A stretch of 64,000 nt of DNA. Origin: Flavobacterium sp. 5 (GTDB lineage: Bacteria > Bacteroidota > Bacteroidia > Flavobacteriales > Flavobacteriaceae). A program made the translations under genes and the position numbers. Shown here piece after piece: positions 34,164-45,612 of the stretch. The number at the start of each line of letters is the position of its first letter. The stretch's first letter is position 1. The notes under the pieces were generated by a model. It saw nothing but the letters and a program-made list of their open reading frames with translations. It was not told the DNA's origin and did no database searches. The stretch spans positions 186,001 to 250,000 of the forward strand of contig NZ_PHUE01000001.1 of NCBI RefSeq assembly GCF_002813295.1, read 5' to 3'.

Positions 34164-34343
34164 ATGAAACTATTTATTTTGTACCAAACCGACAATTGGA
34201 AGTCCAAAGCATCAAGAGTATGTTTTGGAGTTTTCGACACTAGAGCCAAAGCCATTGACAGCGCAAAATGGCAAGAATTATACAACCACAATTCAGAAGT
34301 GGTGGTTTTAGAAATAACACTTAATCTATTTGAGGAAGTTTAA
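34164..34343 (+). CDS. Small hypothetical protein
   Basis: 59 aa from the ATG at 34164 (MKLFILYQTDNWKSKASRVC). An upstream start at 34098 in the same frame would overlap the preceding gene and adds residues that look non-coding. The sequence is compact, mixed alpha/beta, without a known motif. It is probably co-transcribed with the DUF6943-like gene and ends before a clear terminator. Confidence 0.5.
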   Translation: MKLFILYQTDNWKSKASRVCFGVFDTRAKAIDSAKWQELYNHNSEVVVLEITLNLFEEV

Positions 34344-34356
34344 CTTTTAACAAAAA

Positions 34357-34388
34357 AAAATGCCCAATCCAATCGGAAAGGGCATTTT
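34357..34388. terminator. Bidirectional terminator between converging genes
   Basis: AAAATGCCC and GGGCATTTT form a stem around a 14-nt loop, with an A-run on the left and T-run on the right, so it can end transcripts from both the plus-strand pair and the minus-strand cluster. Confidence 0.75.
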
Positions 34389-34425
34389 GAAGTTTAACCC
34401 AAAGGTCACCACAACAAGAGTTAAA

Positions 34426-34602
34426 CTATTTTTTGTGCTTTCGAATCAAAATTTTGAGCAGTAATGATATTGTAAAACTGACAATCGCACCAATACTAGC
34501 CAAAATGATTGTTTTTAAAATATCTACCGAATCAATATTGGGTAGAATACTCAAAAATGTACCCCCAGCGGTACACACTAAAGACGAATTACTCGACTGC
34601 AT
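34426..34602 (-). CDS. 58-aa single-span membrane protein
   Basis: ATG at 34602, stop at 34426. Residues ~29-52 (ILKTIILASIGAIVSFTISL) form one hydrophobic segment, followed by a basic tail KILIRKHKK. It overlaps the end of the preceding 71-aa gene by 14 bp and so belongs to the minus-strand cluster 34426-35988. No family recognised. Confidence 0.6.
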   Translation of the reverse strand: MQSSNSSLVCTAGGTFLSILPNIDSVDILKTIILASIGAIVSFTISLLLKILIRKHKK

Positions 34603-34804
34603 CTTGGGTTGAGGTTAATTGACTTACAGCAGAAATAACACCGCCAGCAATAGCAATATAGCCTCCAATTGAAACAACTATAACAGGCAACGCCACAGGC
34701 GCAGCCAAAATAGTTCCGCCAATGGCGGCCAAACTCAATCCAATATTTCGAAGCACTTTAAAAAATTTTGGAGTGGGAGCTTTCGCTCTTTTTATTACAT
34801 TCAT
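34589..34804 (-). CDS. 71-aa holin-like membrane protein
   Basis: A basic amphipathic start (MNVIKRAKAPTPKFFKVLRN) is followed by two hydrophobic stretches rich in Ala, Gly and Val (GLSLAAIGGTILAAPVALPV, VVSIGGYIAIAGGVISAVSQ). That is the look of small holins or pore-forming proteins. It is 3 bp after the DUF5675 gene and overlaps the 58-aa gene. Function is inferred from shape and context only. Confidence 0.6.
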   Translation of the reverse strand: MNVIKRAKAPTPKFFKVLRNIGLSLAAIGGTILAAPVALPVIVVSIGGYIAIAGGVISAVSQLTSTQDAVE

Positions 34805-34807
34805 AAT

Positions 34808-35230
34808 TTATTTATTTATCATTCCCGAAAGGGAATCAGATTGAATAATTAAACTCACTTCTTCGTCACGATCTAAAACTTTATAAATCAAATCTTTTAG
34901 TTTGTAAAATGCTTTTCTCGATTGAAGTCCTAAACCTGGTCCAGAAATTTGAGTTACTGGAGCAATACAGCCTTTCAATTCTAAAAGAGCATTGTTGGCG
35001 GGATAAATCAGAATAAATTTTCTGTTTTCGACATCCATAACCTCCAAATGCCACTTGAACTTATTGCTATATCTTTTTCTAATAAAATATTTCCCCTCCG
35101 GAATACAAGAAACCTTCGTTTCGTCCATCTTCCAAGGCAATTCAATTGTGTTACAAATGAATTTACCATCGCATTCGAGTTTACCGTTAGTTCCATCGGG
35201 GAAATAAGTTCTAGTTATCGAGATAACCAT
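34808..35230 (-). CDS. DUF5675-family protein
   Basis: 140 aa. The pattern LECDGKFICNTIELPWKMDE, SCIPEGKYFIRKRYSNKFKW, HLEVMDVENRKFILIYPANN, ELKGCIAPV fits DUF5675, a family found near phage lysis genes and possibly working on the cell wall. Its start and the stop of the 252-aa gene share a base, and a holin-like gene follows. The DUF5675-plus-holin order suggests a lysis-type pair. Confidence 0.75.
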   Translation of the reverse strand: MVISITRTYFPDGTNGKLECDGKFICNTIELPWKMDETKVSCIPEGKYFIRKRYSNKFKWHLEVMDVENRKFILIYPANNALLELKGCIAPVTQISGPGLGLQSRKAFYKLKDLIYKVLDRDEEVSLIIQSDSLSGMINK

Positions 35231-35988
35231 TATACACCGCTATCCACTTTCACAATCGATAAAGGGTTATAAGAGCCATTTTTCAAGGCATACATTTGTC
35301 CATTTACCTCTTGGTAAAATTCAACACCCAAAGCCAAAAACAAAGGTTTTGTACTAGCTGGAGTTACAGAATTAATTTGGGAAATCACCGCTGTTGGAAC
35401 TGCATCCCAAGGCAAAATTGCCGTTTCTGAATGCGCTTCTACGAAGCTTTCAGCTTCAAAATCAATTTCTGCACCTGCAGAAATGATTTTATAATGAGTA
35501 GTTCCACTTGGAGCAGCAATCATATTCCCTGGAATAAATTCTGCCAAATCAACCGTAATAGATCCTGTGGCTCTATCGATTGCACCAACAAAAGGCGCAA
35601 ATAAAGTAGTCCCCAATTTTCCTCCAATATTGAATTCAAACCCAGCTAACAACTCTGCTTCACCATGAATAACGTTACGTAATCCACGTACACTTACCGT
35701 GTCCGCTTGAATCACTTTAACCATTTGTTGCGTTAAACGACTCACCATTCTGCTATCCGCAGAATTCAATAGCAAAGATCTAAAAGCGGTTCTCAAAATT
35801 TTTCCAGCCTTTCCGGCTCTTCCAAATTCAGACCCATTCTCACGCGTTCTTTGAAAGGCAGGATCACTGGCGATTCTACTTGCGTCAATTCCGCCTTTTT
35901 CTCTCGCCAAGTGTCCGTCCTTTGTTTTGTAAAAAGTAATATCTCCGATAGTACCTTTTAATTTAATTATGCCTTTCTGTCTTGCCAT
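35230..35988 (-). CDS. Conserved Bacteroidota hypothetical protein, possibly structural
   Basis: 252 aa. The start MARQKGIIKLKGTIGDITFY and KTKDGHLAREKGGIDASRI are striking and, as far as I recall, recur in Flavobacteriia next to DUF5675 genes. RMVSRLTQQMVKVIQAD and a beta-rich second half follow. No enzyme motif or signal peptide is visible. It heads the four-gene minus-strand cluster; a particle- or surface-related role is possible but not shown. The 299 bp before it hold no gene, only the divergent upstream regions of this cluster and the gene at 36288. Confidence 0.65.
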   Translation of the reverse strand: MARQKGIIKLKGTIGDITFYKTKDGHLAREKGGIDASRIASDPAFQRTRENGSEFGRAGKAGKILRTAFRSLLLNSADSRMVSRLTQQMVKVIQADTVSVRGLRNVIHGEAELLAGFEFNIGGKLGTTLFAPFVGAIDRATGSITVDLAEFIPGNMIAAPSGTTHYKIISAGAEIDFEAESFVEAHSETAILPWDAVPTAVISQINSVTPASTKPLFLALGVEFYQEVNGQMYALKNGSYNPLSIVKVDSGV

Positions 35989-36287
35989 AATTCCTAAAAT
36001 TTAAGTTCCTTTTCATTTGGAATGTTGAGGTACATTCCTTCAAACCTCATAAACTAAATTTCGATGCATCAAAAATCCGATTTACAAGTACAAAGTTTTA
36101 ATTTTTAAACATTACATCAAAACAACCAGTTCCTAAAACGACCAAAAAGGACTAACAAGACCTTTTTTGACTATTTTTACCAAGGATAAAAGAAAAGGAT
36201 AAATTATCTTTGGAAGTGCTTTTATTTCACTTGCCTTTGATTTACAAATAATGTATGGCAAATGCATACCAAAGCTATAGATAGTGT

Positions 36288-36491
36288 ATGAAATTGGAAC
36301 AAAAAAGAGTTTGCATATACCCGAAGGACATTCAAAGAATTACTGGCAAAAGTTATCGTTACGCACGATTACTTCTAATTGAGATAAAAGAGCGACTAAA
36401 TAAAGAAGAACATCAATTTGTAAGCATTGAAGAGTTTTGTCTTTATACAGGGCTTAAATTAGATCAGGTCAATCCTTTGATTGTAGGTTAA
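36288..36491 (+). CDS. 67-aa helical protein, probably DNA-binding
   Basis: The sequence RVCIYPKDIQRITGKSYRYA and RLLLIEIKERLNKEEHQFVS, IEEFCLYTGL resembles small Bacteroidota proteins with a helix-turn-helix-like core, common near integration sites. No domain is certain. It lies alone, 235 bp before the tRNA-Ser-like 3' end at 36726. Confidence 0.6.
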   Translation: MKLEQKRVCIYPKDIQRITGKSYRYARLLLIEIKERLNKEEHQFVSIEEFCLYTGLKLDQVNPLIVG

Positions 36492-36725
36492 AATGTTGAG
36501 GTTATAAATTCCTTAACCAAACTTTTATAATATATAAAAACTTGTTCATTAAGTAGTTTAAATAATAGTCTTAACCATTGATTGCATTATCAAGGAATAA
36601 TGACTATTTTTACATCATACAATTTGACGTTCTTTATTGTTATTTCATAGTGACCTATTTAATGACCTATCAAAACATAACACAGCGCAAAGCTTATAGA
36701 TACTGGCTTGAAGAGTGGAAAACAA

Positions 36726-36847
36726 ATCCCTCTTTCTCCGCGAGCTGAAAAGCAAATGGTTACAAAACCCACTAAATTCAACAATTTAGTGGGTTTTTTC
36801 TTTTAAGGCTATATCAAATTATTCATTACATCTCAAAGTTTGGGTGT
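36726..36847 (+). repeat. First tRNA-Ser 3'-end copy, candidate attachment site, with terminator
   Basis: ATCCCTCTTTCTCCGC (36726-36741) matches the 3' part of a serine tRNA: end of the T arm, acceptor strand TTTCTCC and discriminator G. No tRNA body precedes it. About 119 bp from 36729 recur at 46925-47043 with around ten differences. This fits the right-hand attachment site of element 1 and left border of element 2. Confidence 0.75.
36765..36800 (+). terminator. Terminator hairpin behind the first tRNA-Ser end
   Basis: AAACCCACTAAATT and AATTTAGTGGGTTT form a perfect 14-bp stem with a 4-nt loop, followed by TTTC. It is repeated at 46961-47000. It was probably the terminator of the tRNA gene from which the repeat came. 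Confidence 0.8.
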
Positions 36848-36880
36848 CCAGATAAAGAAAGTAGAAAGATTTAAGATAGT

Positions 36881-37180
36881 TATGAACGTAAACAGTCGAT
36901 TAATATCTGTCGTGAGCTTGAAAAAAAGTATGGATTAATCTCCACTATAGAGAAATAGCAAAATCAAAATAAGAAAGTATTTAGTAGTGTAGATTATAAA
37001 ACCAATGATCTTAAAAGTCAGGTTGCTTCAGTTGTGCGGTATCTGCCTAAAGCATATAAGTTTCAAAGTTTGGGCGAATACAATGCCTTGTTATCTCTGT
37101 TCAATATTACGGCAGAAGAAATAAACGGCGAACTAAATAGACAGCCCAAACAAGGACTTATTTATTCGGCAAGACCGTAG
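36881..37180 (+). pseudogene. Fragment of a Bacteroidota relaxase (mobilisation nuclease) gene
   Basis: Reading from 36881 gives YERKQSINICRELEKKYGLI and an in-frame stop, then DLKSQVASVVRYLPKAYKFQ, SLGEYNALLSLFNITAEE and RQPKQGLIYSARP before a second stop. This is the middle part of the MobB/BmgA-type relaxase family. The catalytic N-terminus with the Tyr and His triad is missing. It shows that element 2 was once mobilisable. Confidence 0.8.
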
Positions 37181-37773
37181 TTTTTGGCATTGATAAAAAT
37201 AAGGAAAGATTAGTTGGAATAAACTTTTAGTCACACTAAAAATGTTAAATATTGAAGTTCAATTTATGAGCTCTATCAATAAATAATCATGAGATAAGCA
37301 ATAATATTTGTCCATAACTCTTCGAGGTCTCATGCCTTAGAACTATTACTGCTCTTAGGAAGTATTGGTTTCTAGGCTACATTACTTTGCATTTTTTTAA
37401 AGGTCTTGAAAACTAAAAAATACGATAAAACTCACGTTATTTTTGGCACGTAATCTAATATTTAGTTTTGACTATAATAGTTACTTTTTAAAGACCTGAT
37501 AATAAACAGGTTGTGTTTTTAAAATATTTTCAAGTGTTTATTTTGTAGGTATAAAATTACTTTTATTTTTTAATCGTTTTAACATAACTAACTGTAATAC
37601 AGTTTAATATATTTTTCTTTAGATTAAAAATATTAAAAAAAAACATATCTCGAGTTTCAAATTGTAAAATAAAGTGTACATTTAATAATGTATAACGTTT
37701 TTTGTATTTTTTCGTTAAGATATAGAATCTGAAAGACAAGACCTACATTGTGTATAATTCATTCGAATTTATT
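37181..37773. other. Intergenic stretch without recognisable gene
   Basis: About 590 bp of AT-rich DNA between the relaxase fragment and the broken secreted-protein gene. I see no coding sequence, tRNA or clear hairpin. It probably holds decayed element sequence and the promoter of the gene that follows. Confidence 0.5.
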
Positions 37774-38534
37774 ATGAAAATCACTATGCTCCTATTGAAC
37801 AAAAGAAATGCTGTCTTTTCCTTTTTTAAAATTAAAATTCACATTCTTTTTTATCCCATTGTAATAACTTTTTTATTGGTTATTACTACAGCACATACGA
37901 TGCAAAAAACAACTGAATCGAAAATTTCTTTTTCGTCAGGTAAAAATAAGGCATTGTCTGTTTTAACCGCGGGCTCTGGCGGAAATTACAGTACTCTTAA
38001 GACAGCTTTTGCTGCTATTAATATTGGGACTATTACTGGAGTTCTCACACTTCAGGTCATTAGTAATACAACAGAAACACCTACTACCTCTTTGAATGAC
38101 AGTGGGTCTGGACTAGCCAATTATAGTTCTGTTTTGATTTACGGTAAAGGTGCAGGATTATCCATAAGTGGTAATATAGCCAATCCATTAGTAAATTTTA
38201 ATGATGTCGATAATGTAGTGATTGACAGAAGAGTTAATGCTATGGGAACTACTGCAGGTTTTACTTTTACCAACACTAATACTGGAATTAATTCTAATAC
38301 ATTGAAGTTAGTTAATTCTGCCTAAAATAATACAATTAGATACGCAACTCTTACTGAATCAGGATTAAGTATTGGTACAGCGGTTGTTAATTTTCAACTT
38401 GTGCATCAGGAAATGGAAACGATACCAACATCATTGAATATTGCAATCTGACCAATGCAAGTGGAAACCGACCTTTTAATGGGATTTTGAGTTCAGGTAC
38501 CACAGAGAGAAAAAATAGTGACAAATCCTTATAA
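37774..38534 (+). pseudogene. Broken N-terminal part of a secreted beta-helix/adhesin-type protein
   Basis: From the ATG at 37774 the frame has a signal-like hydrophobic segment (PIVITFLLVITTAHTM) and then Ser/Gly/Thr-rich strands such as VLTAGSGGNYSTLKTAFAAI, typical of flavobacterial surface proteins. It stops at 38325. The reading continues (NNTIRYATLTESGLSIGTAV), shifts frame around 38395 (SGNGNDTNIIEYCNLTNASG) and ends near 38534, directly before the intact giant gene. The rest of the gene is gone, perhaps replaced by the gene at 38552. Confidence 0.75.
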
Positions 38535-38551
38535 TTTTAAATTTTGCAACC

Positions 38552-41500
38552 ATGATTAAATCGCTACCTAAGTTTATCTGCCAGATACTTGCTGGCTTTG
38601 TGACATTGTTATTTGCTGTTTCTGCAAATTCACAATCCACTGCAACGGTCTTCAGTGATGATTTTACAGCTTCTACGGGAACAGGTTATACATCTGCAAC
38701 GGGCTTTGTTGGTACAAGTACCGTTTGGAGCCATTCCAAAAGCGGAACTGATTTTGGTGCGCGCATCAACGGCGGAATTGCATCGCTCTCAAACGATGCT
38801 TCGGCGGCTGCAAATGCCAATGGCTGGAATATGATTTCTACCAACACTGCAAGTTTTACAACACCTTACAGTACAACGTTAAGTTCAAATCCGGGCACGG
38901 TCACCTGGACATTTAACATGAGACAACAACAGGCCAATCCTAGTGGTTTTGCTTCCGGGAATTATGGAGCTGCTTTTATTTTAGCTGGAACCTCGGGAAC
39001 TACTAATTCAATCGGAACAGGCTATGCAGTTATACTTGGTAATTCTGGAAAAACCGATCCTTTGAAATTGGTAAGGTATTCAGCCGGTCTTCAAACAACA
39101 ACACAGATATTGGCATCGAATACTTCAGGACTAACTGATTTTGGAAATACTTATTTGAGTGTAAAAGTAACCTACACTCCAAGTACAAATACCTGGCAAC
39201 TATTTGTCAGAAATGATGGCACCGCTTTTTTAGACCCCAATAGCGGAAGTTTGACTTCACAAGGAACTGCCGTAAACAACACCTATACCTCAAGTGTTTT
39301 ACCTATAATGGGCGCTTTTTGGAATTCAAGTACAAAATCCAATCAAACGGCGGTCTTTGATAATGTAAAGGTGACAGTAGTAGTTCCAACAATTACAAGC
39401 ATATCGCCACCTTCTAAAGTAGCTGGAACCGGAGCTTTTACACTGACGGTTAACGGGACCGGTTTTGTCAGCGGTACTAGTATAGTTCGCTGGAACGGCA
39501 GTAACCGAACAACTACTTTTATCTCGGCTACACAACTTACTGTTGCTGTATTGGCAACCGATATTACTTCTGCAGGAACAGCTGCCATAACTGTGGCTAA
39601 TGGCGTTGCCGTTTCTAATGGACAAACATTTACTATTGACCCTCCAGGAGTGCCAACCATAAGTCTTTCCAATAGTGGTTTAAATGCAATGACCACAATA
39701 ACTGGGACTGTTTCTTCAGCACAAACCTATACCGTAAGCGGTAGTAATTTAACAGCTGACGTTATTGTTACAGCTCCCACTAATTTTGAAGTGTCAACAA
39801 ATGGCATCACTTATTCAGGGTCTGTAACGCTTACTCGAACTGGAAATGTGCTTGTGGGTCAGCCAGTAACGGTTTATGCCCGAGTTAAAGCTTCAGCACC
39901 ATCAGGATTATATTCGGCTACTATCGATCATACTACTACTGGTGGAACTACAAAATCTATCGCAGTTTCAGCCACGGTTATTGCCTCGAAACCAACAACA
40001 CAAGCCACAGCAGTTACTTTTACAACAGTAACTTCAACCACTTTTACTGTCAATTGGACTAATGGTAATGGTGCTAATCATTTGGTTTTAATCAAAAATG
40101 GCAGTGCTGTTAATTCCAATCCGGTAGATGGTATTGTATATACTGCCATAAACTCTTTTGGAGCCGGTTCTGAAATAGGTACAGGGAATTATGCAATCTA
40201 TTCAGGAAGCAGTACTACCGTTAGTATAGACGGATTGCAGCCTAACACCACTTATTATGTTGCCGTATATGATTATAACGGTTCAGGAGGAACCGAGAGT
40301 TATTTAACTACAAGCCCGGCAACCGGAAACAAAACAACACTTAATGCACCAGTGGGTTGGCAGATATACAATACTAATGTCACTAATACAATTACATTTG
40401 ACACCACGGTTGATGGTGTTAATGAAGGAACCTATCAGGCGGCAGGATTGTCACCAACATTAACTAGTGGCGAGTTAGACTCCAATGCATGGGCAATCAC
40501 AGGATTTAGTGATGGTGCGATTGCTTTTGGAGGAACCAGCACCGATGGTCAGGATTATGACAGAGGAACGTCAACAGGAGGAGTTACGTTGGGAGGAGTC
40601 TATGCTTTTGATACTGCAACTAATAATTTTGCTTTGGGAATACAACCAGCAATCGGGGATTTTGTACCGGGTTCGGCAACACTTCGCTTTCAGAATCAAA
40701 CAGGAGCAGCGATAACTTCGGTAAGTATAGGATATAAAGTATATATCTATAATGATCAGGCAGCATCGAGTAGTTTTAATTTCAGTCATTCGGCAGACAA
40801 TTCCACTTATACCAGTGTTTCCGGATTAAATGTAACCTCACCGACGACAGCAGATGCTTCTCCGGGATGGAAAGCGTATTACCGTGTAGTAACTTTAACA
40901 GGTTTGAATATTGCTAATAACAATTATTACTATTTCCGATGGACAGGAGCCACCGTTTCAGGCACTACAGATTTTGATGCATTTGGATTGGATGATATCG
41001 TTATGGTCGCTAATCCTTCAACCAATTATGCTTCATTTAACGGAACAGCGGAAAACTTTGCAGTTTTGGGAAATACCACTTTATACGGAAGTACAACTAT
41101 TACCAGTGATTTGACTCTTAATGGAGGTAAAGTTGATATTAATGGTAATACATTAACCCTCAATGGAACTGTAACAAACACTACTTCGGGAGGATTAAAA
41201 GGCAGTGCTTCCAGTAACCTGACTATAAGTGGTGCAGTTAGCCCTTCATTGAGTTTTGACCAAACTACTTTGGGAACCACCAATGTAATAAATAATTTAA
41301 GCATCAATACGACTGCTTCTAATACCGTGACAATTTTAAATCCTGTGGTGGTCAATGGTACATTGACAACCGCTTTGGGTCAAACATTGAATATGGGAAC
41401 CAATGCCTTAACAGGGACTTTATCTGCTATTGCCAATAATGGAACTATAGCTACTCAAAATACCACAAGTATCCCGATACCAACAGGAAAAACATGGGGC

Positions 41501-44500
41501 GGAACAATCAATTACAATGCTGCGTCGGCACAACAGACCGCAGTTATTGGCACCTACAATAATTTTACTGTTTCAACTACAGGGGGGACCATTGCGGCAG
41601 GTTCGCTTACAGTGAACGGTGTATTAAACCTTTCACAGCCCAATCCGACCGCTACCATCGGAAGTTTCTCAACCGGAACATATACAATGACTATGGGGGG
41701 AAGCGCAACAAATGCAGGTATTGGAGATGTGACCGGTATTATTACCAGAAATGCCATCTCGTTCCAGACACTTTACACTTTCGGACATCCGAATACTTCA
41801 ATAATATTCCCGATTGCAGGAACATTGCCAACTACAATGAGTCTCAAAATCGTAATTGGTACTGCGCCAAGCTGGCATCCAGGCGCAATCAATAGACATT
41901 TTGATTTCATCCAATCTGGTGCTGCCAATACAACCGCGGTATTGCAAGCCCATTATTTGGATTCTGAACTTAATGGAAATATGGAAAATAAACTTGTTGA
42001 CTGGGCACATATCAATTCGTCAAATACTACATTAGAGCAAGGGCGCTCCAGTTATAATACGACTGAAAATTGGGTTGAGTTGACAAACGTCAATATTGGG
42101 CTTTACTTTGCGCCAATATTTGATCTAGTAAATATCTCGCTGGATGAATCGGAAGTAGGATCTCTGACGTGGAATGGCTCTGTGAGTACTTCATGGACAA
42201 CCGCAGCTAACTGGACACCGAATGCCACCCCATCCGATTATTCGATTGTATATATTCCTGACGCGGGGAGCACGCCAAATGATCCTACCTTGAATCCAAC
42301 AGTTTTGCTTGGCTCACTTAATATTGATGCAGGCGGCATCTTAAATGCGGGTACAAATACTTCATTCACCATCAACAATGGCCCTGGTGCCTGGATAAAT
42401 TATGGAACGTTCAACCCTGATTCGAGCACCGTAATTTTTACCAATGCGGATGCTACAATGGCAGGTTCGACCACTTTCAATAATGTCACAATAAATTCAG
42501 GTGCAGGCTTAAGGCCTTTAACAGGTAATGTTATGAGTATTGCAGGAGCTTTCGTCAATAACGGAACCCTTACCGCTGGCATCATCGAGAATACCATTAT
42601 TTTTACAGGAACCAATCAAACATTGCCGTTACCTAACGGCGCATTAACGGCTTATCATCATGTGGTTATCAGCGGAACAGGCGCGGTGGTTCCAACTTCA
42701 TTTAATATGCTGGGTAATTTGACCCTGAATCAAGCGGTTGATTTTACAGGAAAAACAGTTTCATTGATTGGCACACAATTGCAGGTAATCGGTGGAACTT
42801 ATGTATCAACATTCAATAACCTGACGATAAATAACACATTCGGGCAAATTGATTTGTCCAACAATGCCACTATAAACGGAATACTGACCTTGACTACCGG
42901 AAACCTAAACATAGCTAATAACACTTTGACACTGGGCGTACCCGCAGTTGCCGGAACATTCAATTCGACACATATGATCATCGCCAGCGGAACCGGCGAA
43001 CTGAGAAGATCGTTTACAACAACAGGCGCATATACCTTTCCTATTGGAGACAATACAGGAATAACTGAATATTCTCCTATTACCATTAGTGTGGATTCAG
43101 GCTCGTTTTCGAGTGCTTATATTGGCGTGTCGGTTACTGATGCAATCCATCCGAATAATTATAGTTTAAACAACAACATCAGTCGTTACTGGAAAGTCAA
43201 CCAATCAGGGATTACAACAGCCCTTGCAACAATTACGGCAACCTATGCAGCGTCCGATATTTTAGGCACCGAAAGCGACATAGCCGCCGCCCAGCTCAAA
43301 GGAATATTTAACCAGCAGACCAATCCATGGATCAAGTATTCGGCTTTGGGAAGCAATACACTATCAGTTGCTGCCACCAGCCTTACAGCTGGTCAAACTT
43401 CTGCATTCACAGGAATCAAGGGAGGTTCGTTTTCGGTTGTACTTTCAGGATTCGGTTCATTCTGCCTTAATGATTCTGCCACATTAAGCGCTGAAATAAC
43501 GGGTGGCGACGCGCCTTATACTTATTTGTGGTCTGCGGGTCTTGGAACCTTGCAAACTGCAACACCCCCGACTTCAGCTGCTGGAACGATAAATTATACG
43601 GCTACTGTAAAAGATGCCAATGGGATTACCGCCTCAGATAATAATAATGTCACTGTCCTTCAGAATTCTCTTGGAGGAACAGTTTCATCAAATCAAACTA
43701 TTTGTTCTGCAAGCGCTCCTGCAGACCTTACCTTGACTGGTCAAACGGGAAGTGTAATTTATTGGCAAAGCGCAAGCGATTCGGGTTTTACCACACCGGT
43801 AAATATTGCAAATACCACAACTACGCTTCCCGGAGCTTCAATAGGGCTATTGACAACAACTACTTATTTCCGTGCTGTTGTTCTAAATGGAACCTGTGCA
43901 AATGTCTATTCCTCTGTTGCGACAATTACAATTAATTCAACCACCTGGACAGGAATCTGGAGCAACGGTTTGCCGAGCAGTACTACCGCCGTCATTATTT
44001 CAGCCAATTATACACCAGCAGTTTCTTTTGAGTGTTGTTCTTTAACGGTTAACAATAATGCAGCTGTTTTGATTCCATCGGGGATTAATGTGACTTTAAA
44101 CGGAATACTTACTGTGGTCTCAGGCAGCAGTTTTACATTGCAGAGTAATGCCAATTTTATACAGAATACTGATGCAGCCAATTCCGGAAACATCACTGTT
44201 TTACGAAATTCTGCACCCATTAAACGTTTGGATCATACCTTATGGAGCAGTCCTGTAACGAGTACACAGACCTTGCAGCAGTTTTCTCCCAATACGCTTT
44301 CCAATCGTTTTTATGTCTATAATATTTTGAACAATACCTATACGGCAACACCAGCAACAGGCTATTTTCCATTGGCAAAAGCTATAGCTGTACGCGCACC
44401 AAATAATTGGCCTACTGCAGAATCGGCATGGGAAGGAAGTTTTACGGGTATTCCCAACAACGGGAATATTACAACACCATTGGAAATGACTGGTGCAGCC

Positions 44501-45553
44501 TACAACGGAATTGGTAATCCCTATCCATCAACAATCAGCGGAACTGAGCTGGTAAGTGCCAACAGTACGAGGATTACTGGCACACTGTACTTTTATGCGC
44601 ACACTTTAGCAATAGATGCGACAACGGGTTTATTCCCGCCCGGGACTAATTACGCCGTTTGGAATCCCGGCACAGGAGGAACGCCTGCAACAGCTGGCGG
44701 CGGCGGTACTGGCAGCAGTCCAATAACCCCAAATGGAATAATACAAACTGGTCAGGGATTTTTGGTAAAAGCTAAAGCTCAGGGCAATATGATTTTTACC
44801 AACAGTATGAGAAAAACAAATACAGCTAATCCTTTTTTTAAGCAAAGTGCCTTAAAATCCAATACTGCAGAACCTGATATTGAGAGACACCGTATCTGGC
44901 TCAGCCTTGGTAGCAGCAATGGCGCTTTAAATACCATATTAGTGGGTTATGCAGCAGGAGCAACTAGCGGAATTGACTATGGCTATGACGGATTAAAGTT
45001 TGGAGGCTCAGGAAGTGAGCTGTATTCTGTTATAGCGGGCGATGCATACAGTATTCAGGGTAGAGCTTTGCCTTTTATAGCTGATGACAATGTTCCATTA
45101 GGTTTCAAAGCTGCAGAATCGGGTACTTTCACTATTGCAATTTATAAAACGGACGGATTATTTTCCGGAAATCAGGATATACTGATCAAAGATAATCTCA
45201 CAGGAACAACAAACAGCATCAAAACTGCACCTTATAATTTCACCAGTGCCATTGGAACTTTTGACGGACGTTTTGAAATAGTTTACACAAAAAGCAGCTT
45301 AGGCCTTGACCCGCAGACGGCACTTGAAAACAGCGTAATAGTATACACAAAAAACAGTACACTATTTGTTCAAAGCAGCAGTGTTATAACTTCTGTTCGA
45401 ATTTTTGATATACTCGGAAGATTACTTTCCGAAAATAAAAATATAAATGATACCCGCTTCCAGAGTGGCAAATTAAGTTTAACCAGACAGGTTGTTCTTG
45501 TTGAGGTCACAGATAACGAAAATAAAAAAGTTCTCAAAAAAATAATCCTTTAA
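38552..45553 (+). CDS. Giant T9SS-secreted surface protein with type C sorting signal
   Basis: 2333 aa. Signal peptide to about residue 28 ([13 protein letters not shown]). An IPT/TIG-like domain lies at ~280-365 ([20 protein letters not shown]), a cadherin-like/DUF-type strand region next, and an FN3-like domain at ~475-600 ([12 protein letters not shown]). Long Thr/Asn/Gly-rich strand repeats follow ([29 protein letters not shown]), then a [20 protein letters not shown]g/PKD-like module. The last ~75 residues ([39 protein letters not shown]) fit the T9SS type C sorting domain. It is probably an adhesin on the outer surface. The gene is visibly GC-richer than its neighbours, suggesting transfer. 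Confidence 0.87.
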   Translation: MIKSLPKFICQILAGFVTLLFAVSANSQSTATVFSDDFTASTGTGYTSATGFVGTSTVWSHSKSGTDFGARINGGIASLSNDASAAANANGWNMISTNTASFTTPYSTTLSSNPGTVTWTFNMRQQQANPSGFASGNYGAAFILAGTSGTTNSIGTGYAVILGNSGKTDPLKLVRYSAGLQTTTQILASNTSGLTDFGNTYLSVKVTYTPSTNTWQLFVRNDGTAFLDPNSGSLTSQGTAVNNTYTSSVLPIMGAFWNSSTKSNQTAVFDNVKVTVVVPTITSISPPSKVAGTGAFTLTVNGTGFVSGTSIVRWNGSNRTTTFISATQLTVAVLATDITSAGTAAITVANGVAVSNGQTFTIDPPGVPTISLSNSGLNAMTTITGTVSSAQTYTVSGSNLTADVIVTAPTNFEVSTNGITYSGSVTLTRTGNVLVGQPVTVYARVKASAPSGLYSATIDHTTTGGTTKSIAVSATVIASKPTTQATAVTFTTVTSTTFTVNWTNGNGANHLVLIKNGSAVNSNPVDGIVYTAINSFGAGSEIGTGNYAIYSGSSTTVSIDGLQPNTTYYVAVYDYNGSGGTESYLTTSPATGNKTTLNAPVGWQIYNTNVTNTITFDTTVDGVNEGTYQAAGLSPTLTSGELDSNAWAITGFSDGAIAFGGTSTDGQDYDRGTSTGGVTLGGVYAFDTATNNFALGIQPAIGDFVPGSATLRFQNQTGAAITSVSIGYKVYIYNDQAASSSFNFSHSADNSTYTSVSGLNVTSPTTADASPGWKAYYRVVTLTGLNIANNNYYYFRWTGATVSGTTDFDAFGLDDIVMVANPSTNYASFNGTAENFAVLGNTTLYGSTTITSDLTLNGGKVDINGNTLTLNGTVTNTTSGGLKGSASSNLTISGAVSPSLSFDQTTLGTTNVINNLSINTTASNTVTILNPVVVNGTLTTALGQTLNMGTNALTGTLSAIANNGTIATQNTTSIPIPTGKTWGGTINYNAASAQQTAVIGTYNNFTVSTTGGTIAAGSLTVNGVLNLSQPNPTATIGSFSTGTYTMTMGGSATNAGIGDVTGIITRNAISFQTLYTFGHPNTSIIFPIAGTLPTTMSLKIVIGTAPSWHPGAINRHFDFIQSGAANTTAVLQAHYLDSELNGNMENKLVDWAHINSSNTTLEQGRSSYNTTENWVELTNVNIGLYFAPIFDLVNISLDESEVGSLTWNGSVSTSWTTAANWTPNATPSDYSIVYIPDAGSTPNDPTLNPTVLLGSLNIDAGGILNAGTNTSFTINNGPGAWINYGTFNPDSSTVIFTNADATMAGSTTFNNVTINSGAGLRPLTGNVMSIAGAFVNNGTLTAGIIENTIIFTGTNQTLPLPNGALTAYHHVVISGTGAVVPTSFNMLGNLTLNQAVDFTGKTVSLIGTQLQVIGGTYVSTFNNLTINNTFGQIDLSNNATINGILTLTTGNLNIANNTLTLGVPAVAGTFNSTHMIIASGTGELRRSFTTTGAYTFPIGDNTGITEYSPITISVDSGSFSSAYIGVSVTDAIHPNNYSLNNNISRYWKVNQSGITTALATITATYAASDILGTESDIAAAQLKGIFNQQTNPWIKYSALGSNTLSVAATSLTAGQTSAFTGIKGGSFSVVLSGFGSFCLNDSATLSAEITGGDAPYTYLWSAGLGTLQTATPPTSAAGTINYTATVKDANGITASDNNNVTVLQNSLGGTVSSNQTICSASAPADLTLTGQTGSVIYWQSASDSGFTTPVNIANTTTTLPGASIGLLTTTTYFRAVVLNGTCANVYSSVATITINSTTWTGIWSNGLPSSTTAVIISANYTPAVSFECCSLTVNNNAAVLIPSGINVTLNGILTVVSGSSFTLQSNANFIQNTDAANSGNITVLRNSAPIKRLDHTLWSSPVTSTQTLQQFSPNTLSNRFYVYNILNNTYTATPATGYFPLAKAIAVRAPNNWPTAESAWEGSFTGIPNNGNITTPLEMTGAAYNGIGNPYPSTISGTELVSANSTRITGTLYFYAHTLAIDATTGLFPPGTNYAVWNPGTGGTPATAGGGGTGSSPITPNGIIQTGQGFLVKAKAQGNMIFTNSMRKTNTANPFFKQSALKSNTAEPDIERHRIWLSLGSSNGALNTILVGYAAGATSGIDYGYDGLKFGGSGSELYSVIAGDAYSIQGRALPFIADDNVPLGFKAAESGTFTIAIYKTDGLFSGNQDILIKDNLTGTTNSIKTAPYNFTSAIGTFDGRFEIVYTKSSLGLDPQTALENSVIVYTKNSTLFVQSSSVITSVRIFDILGRLLSENKNINDTRFQSGKLSLTRQVVLVEVTDNENKKVLKKIIL

Positions 45554-45612
45554 AATATCCATAGGTTTTCTAAAGCCTAGGATTTAATGTTTGATGCCAA
45601 TATACTTGATGT

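Noticed and set aside
36726..36741. Complete tRNA-Ser gene
   Set aside because: Only the 3' end is present. No anticodon arm or 5' acceptor strand precedes it here, at 46925 or at 60376.
36661..36747. Short open frame MTYQNITQRKAYRYWLEEWK running into the tRNA-Ser end
   Set aside because: Only 28 codons, and it reads through the attachment-site repeat. It matches no family I know and is probably chance.
39326..39696. Minus-strand open frames inside the giant surface-protein gene
   Set aside because: They are shadows of a repetitive Thr/Gly/Asn-rich coding sequence. The plus-strand gene has signal peptide, domains and sorting signal.
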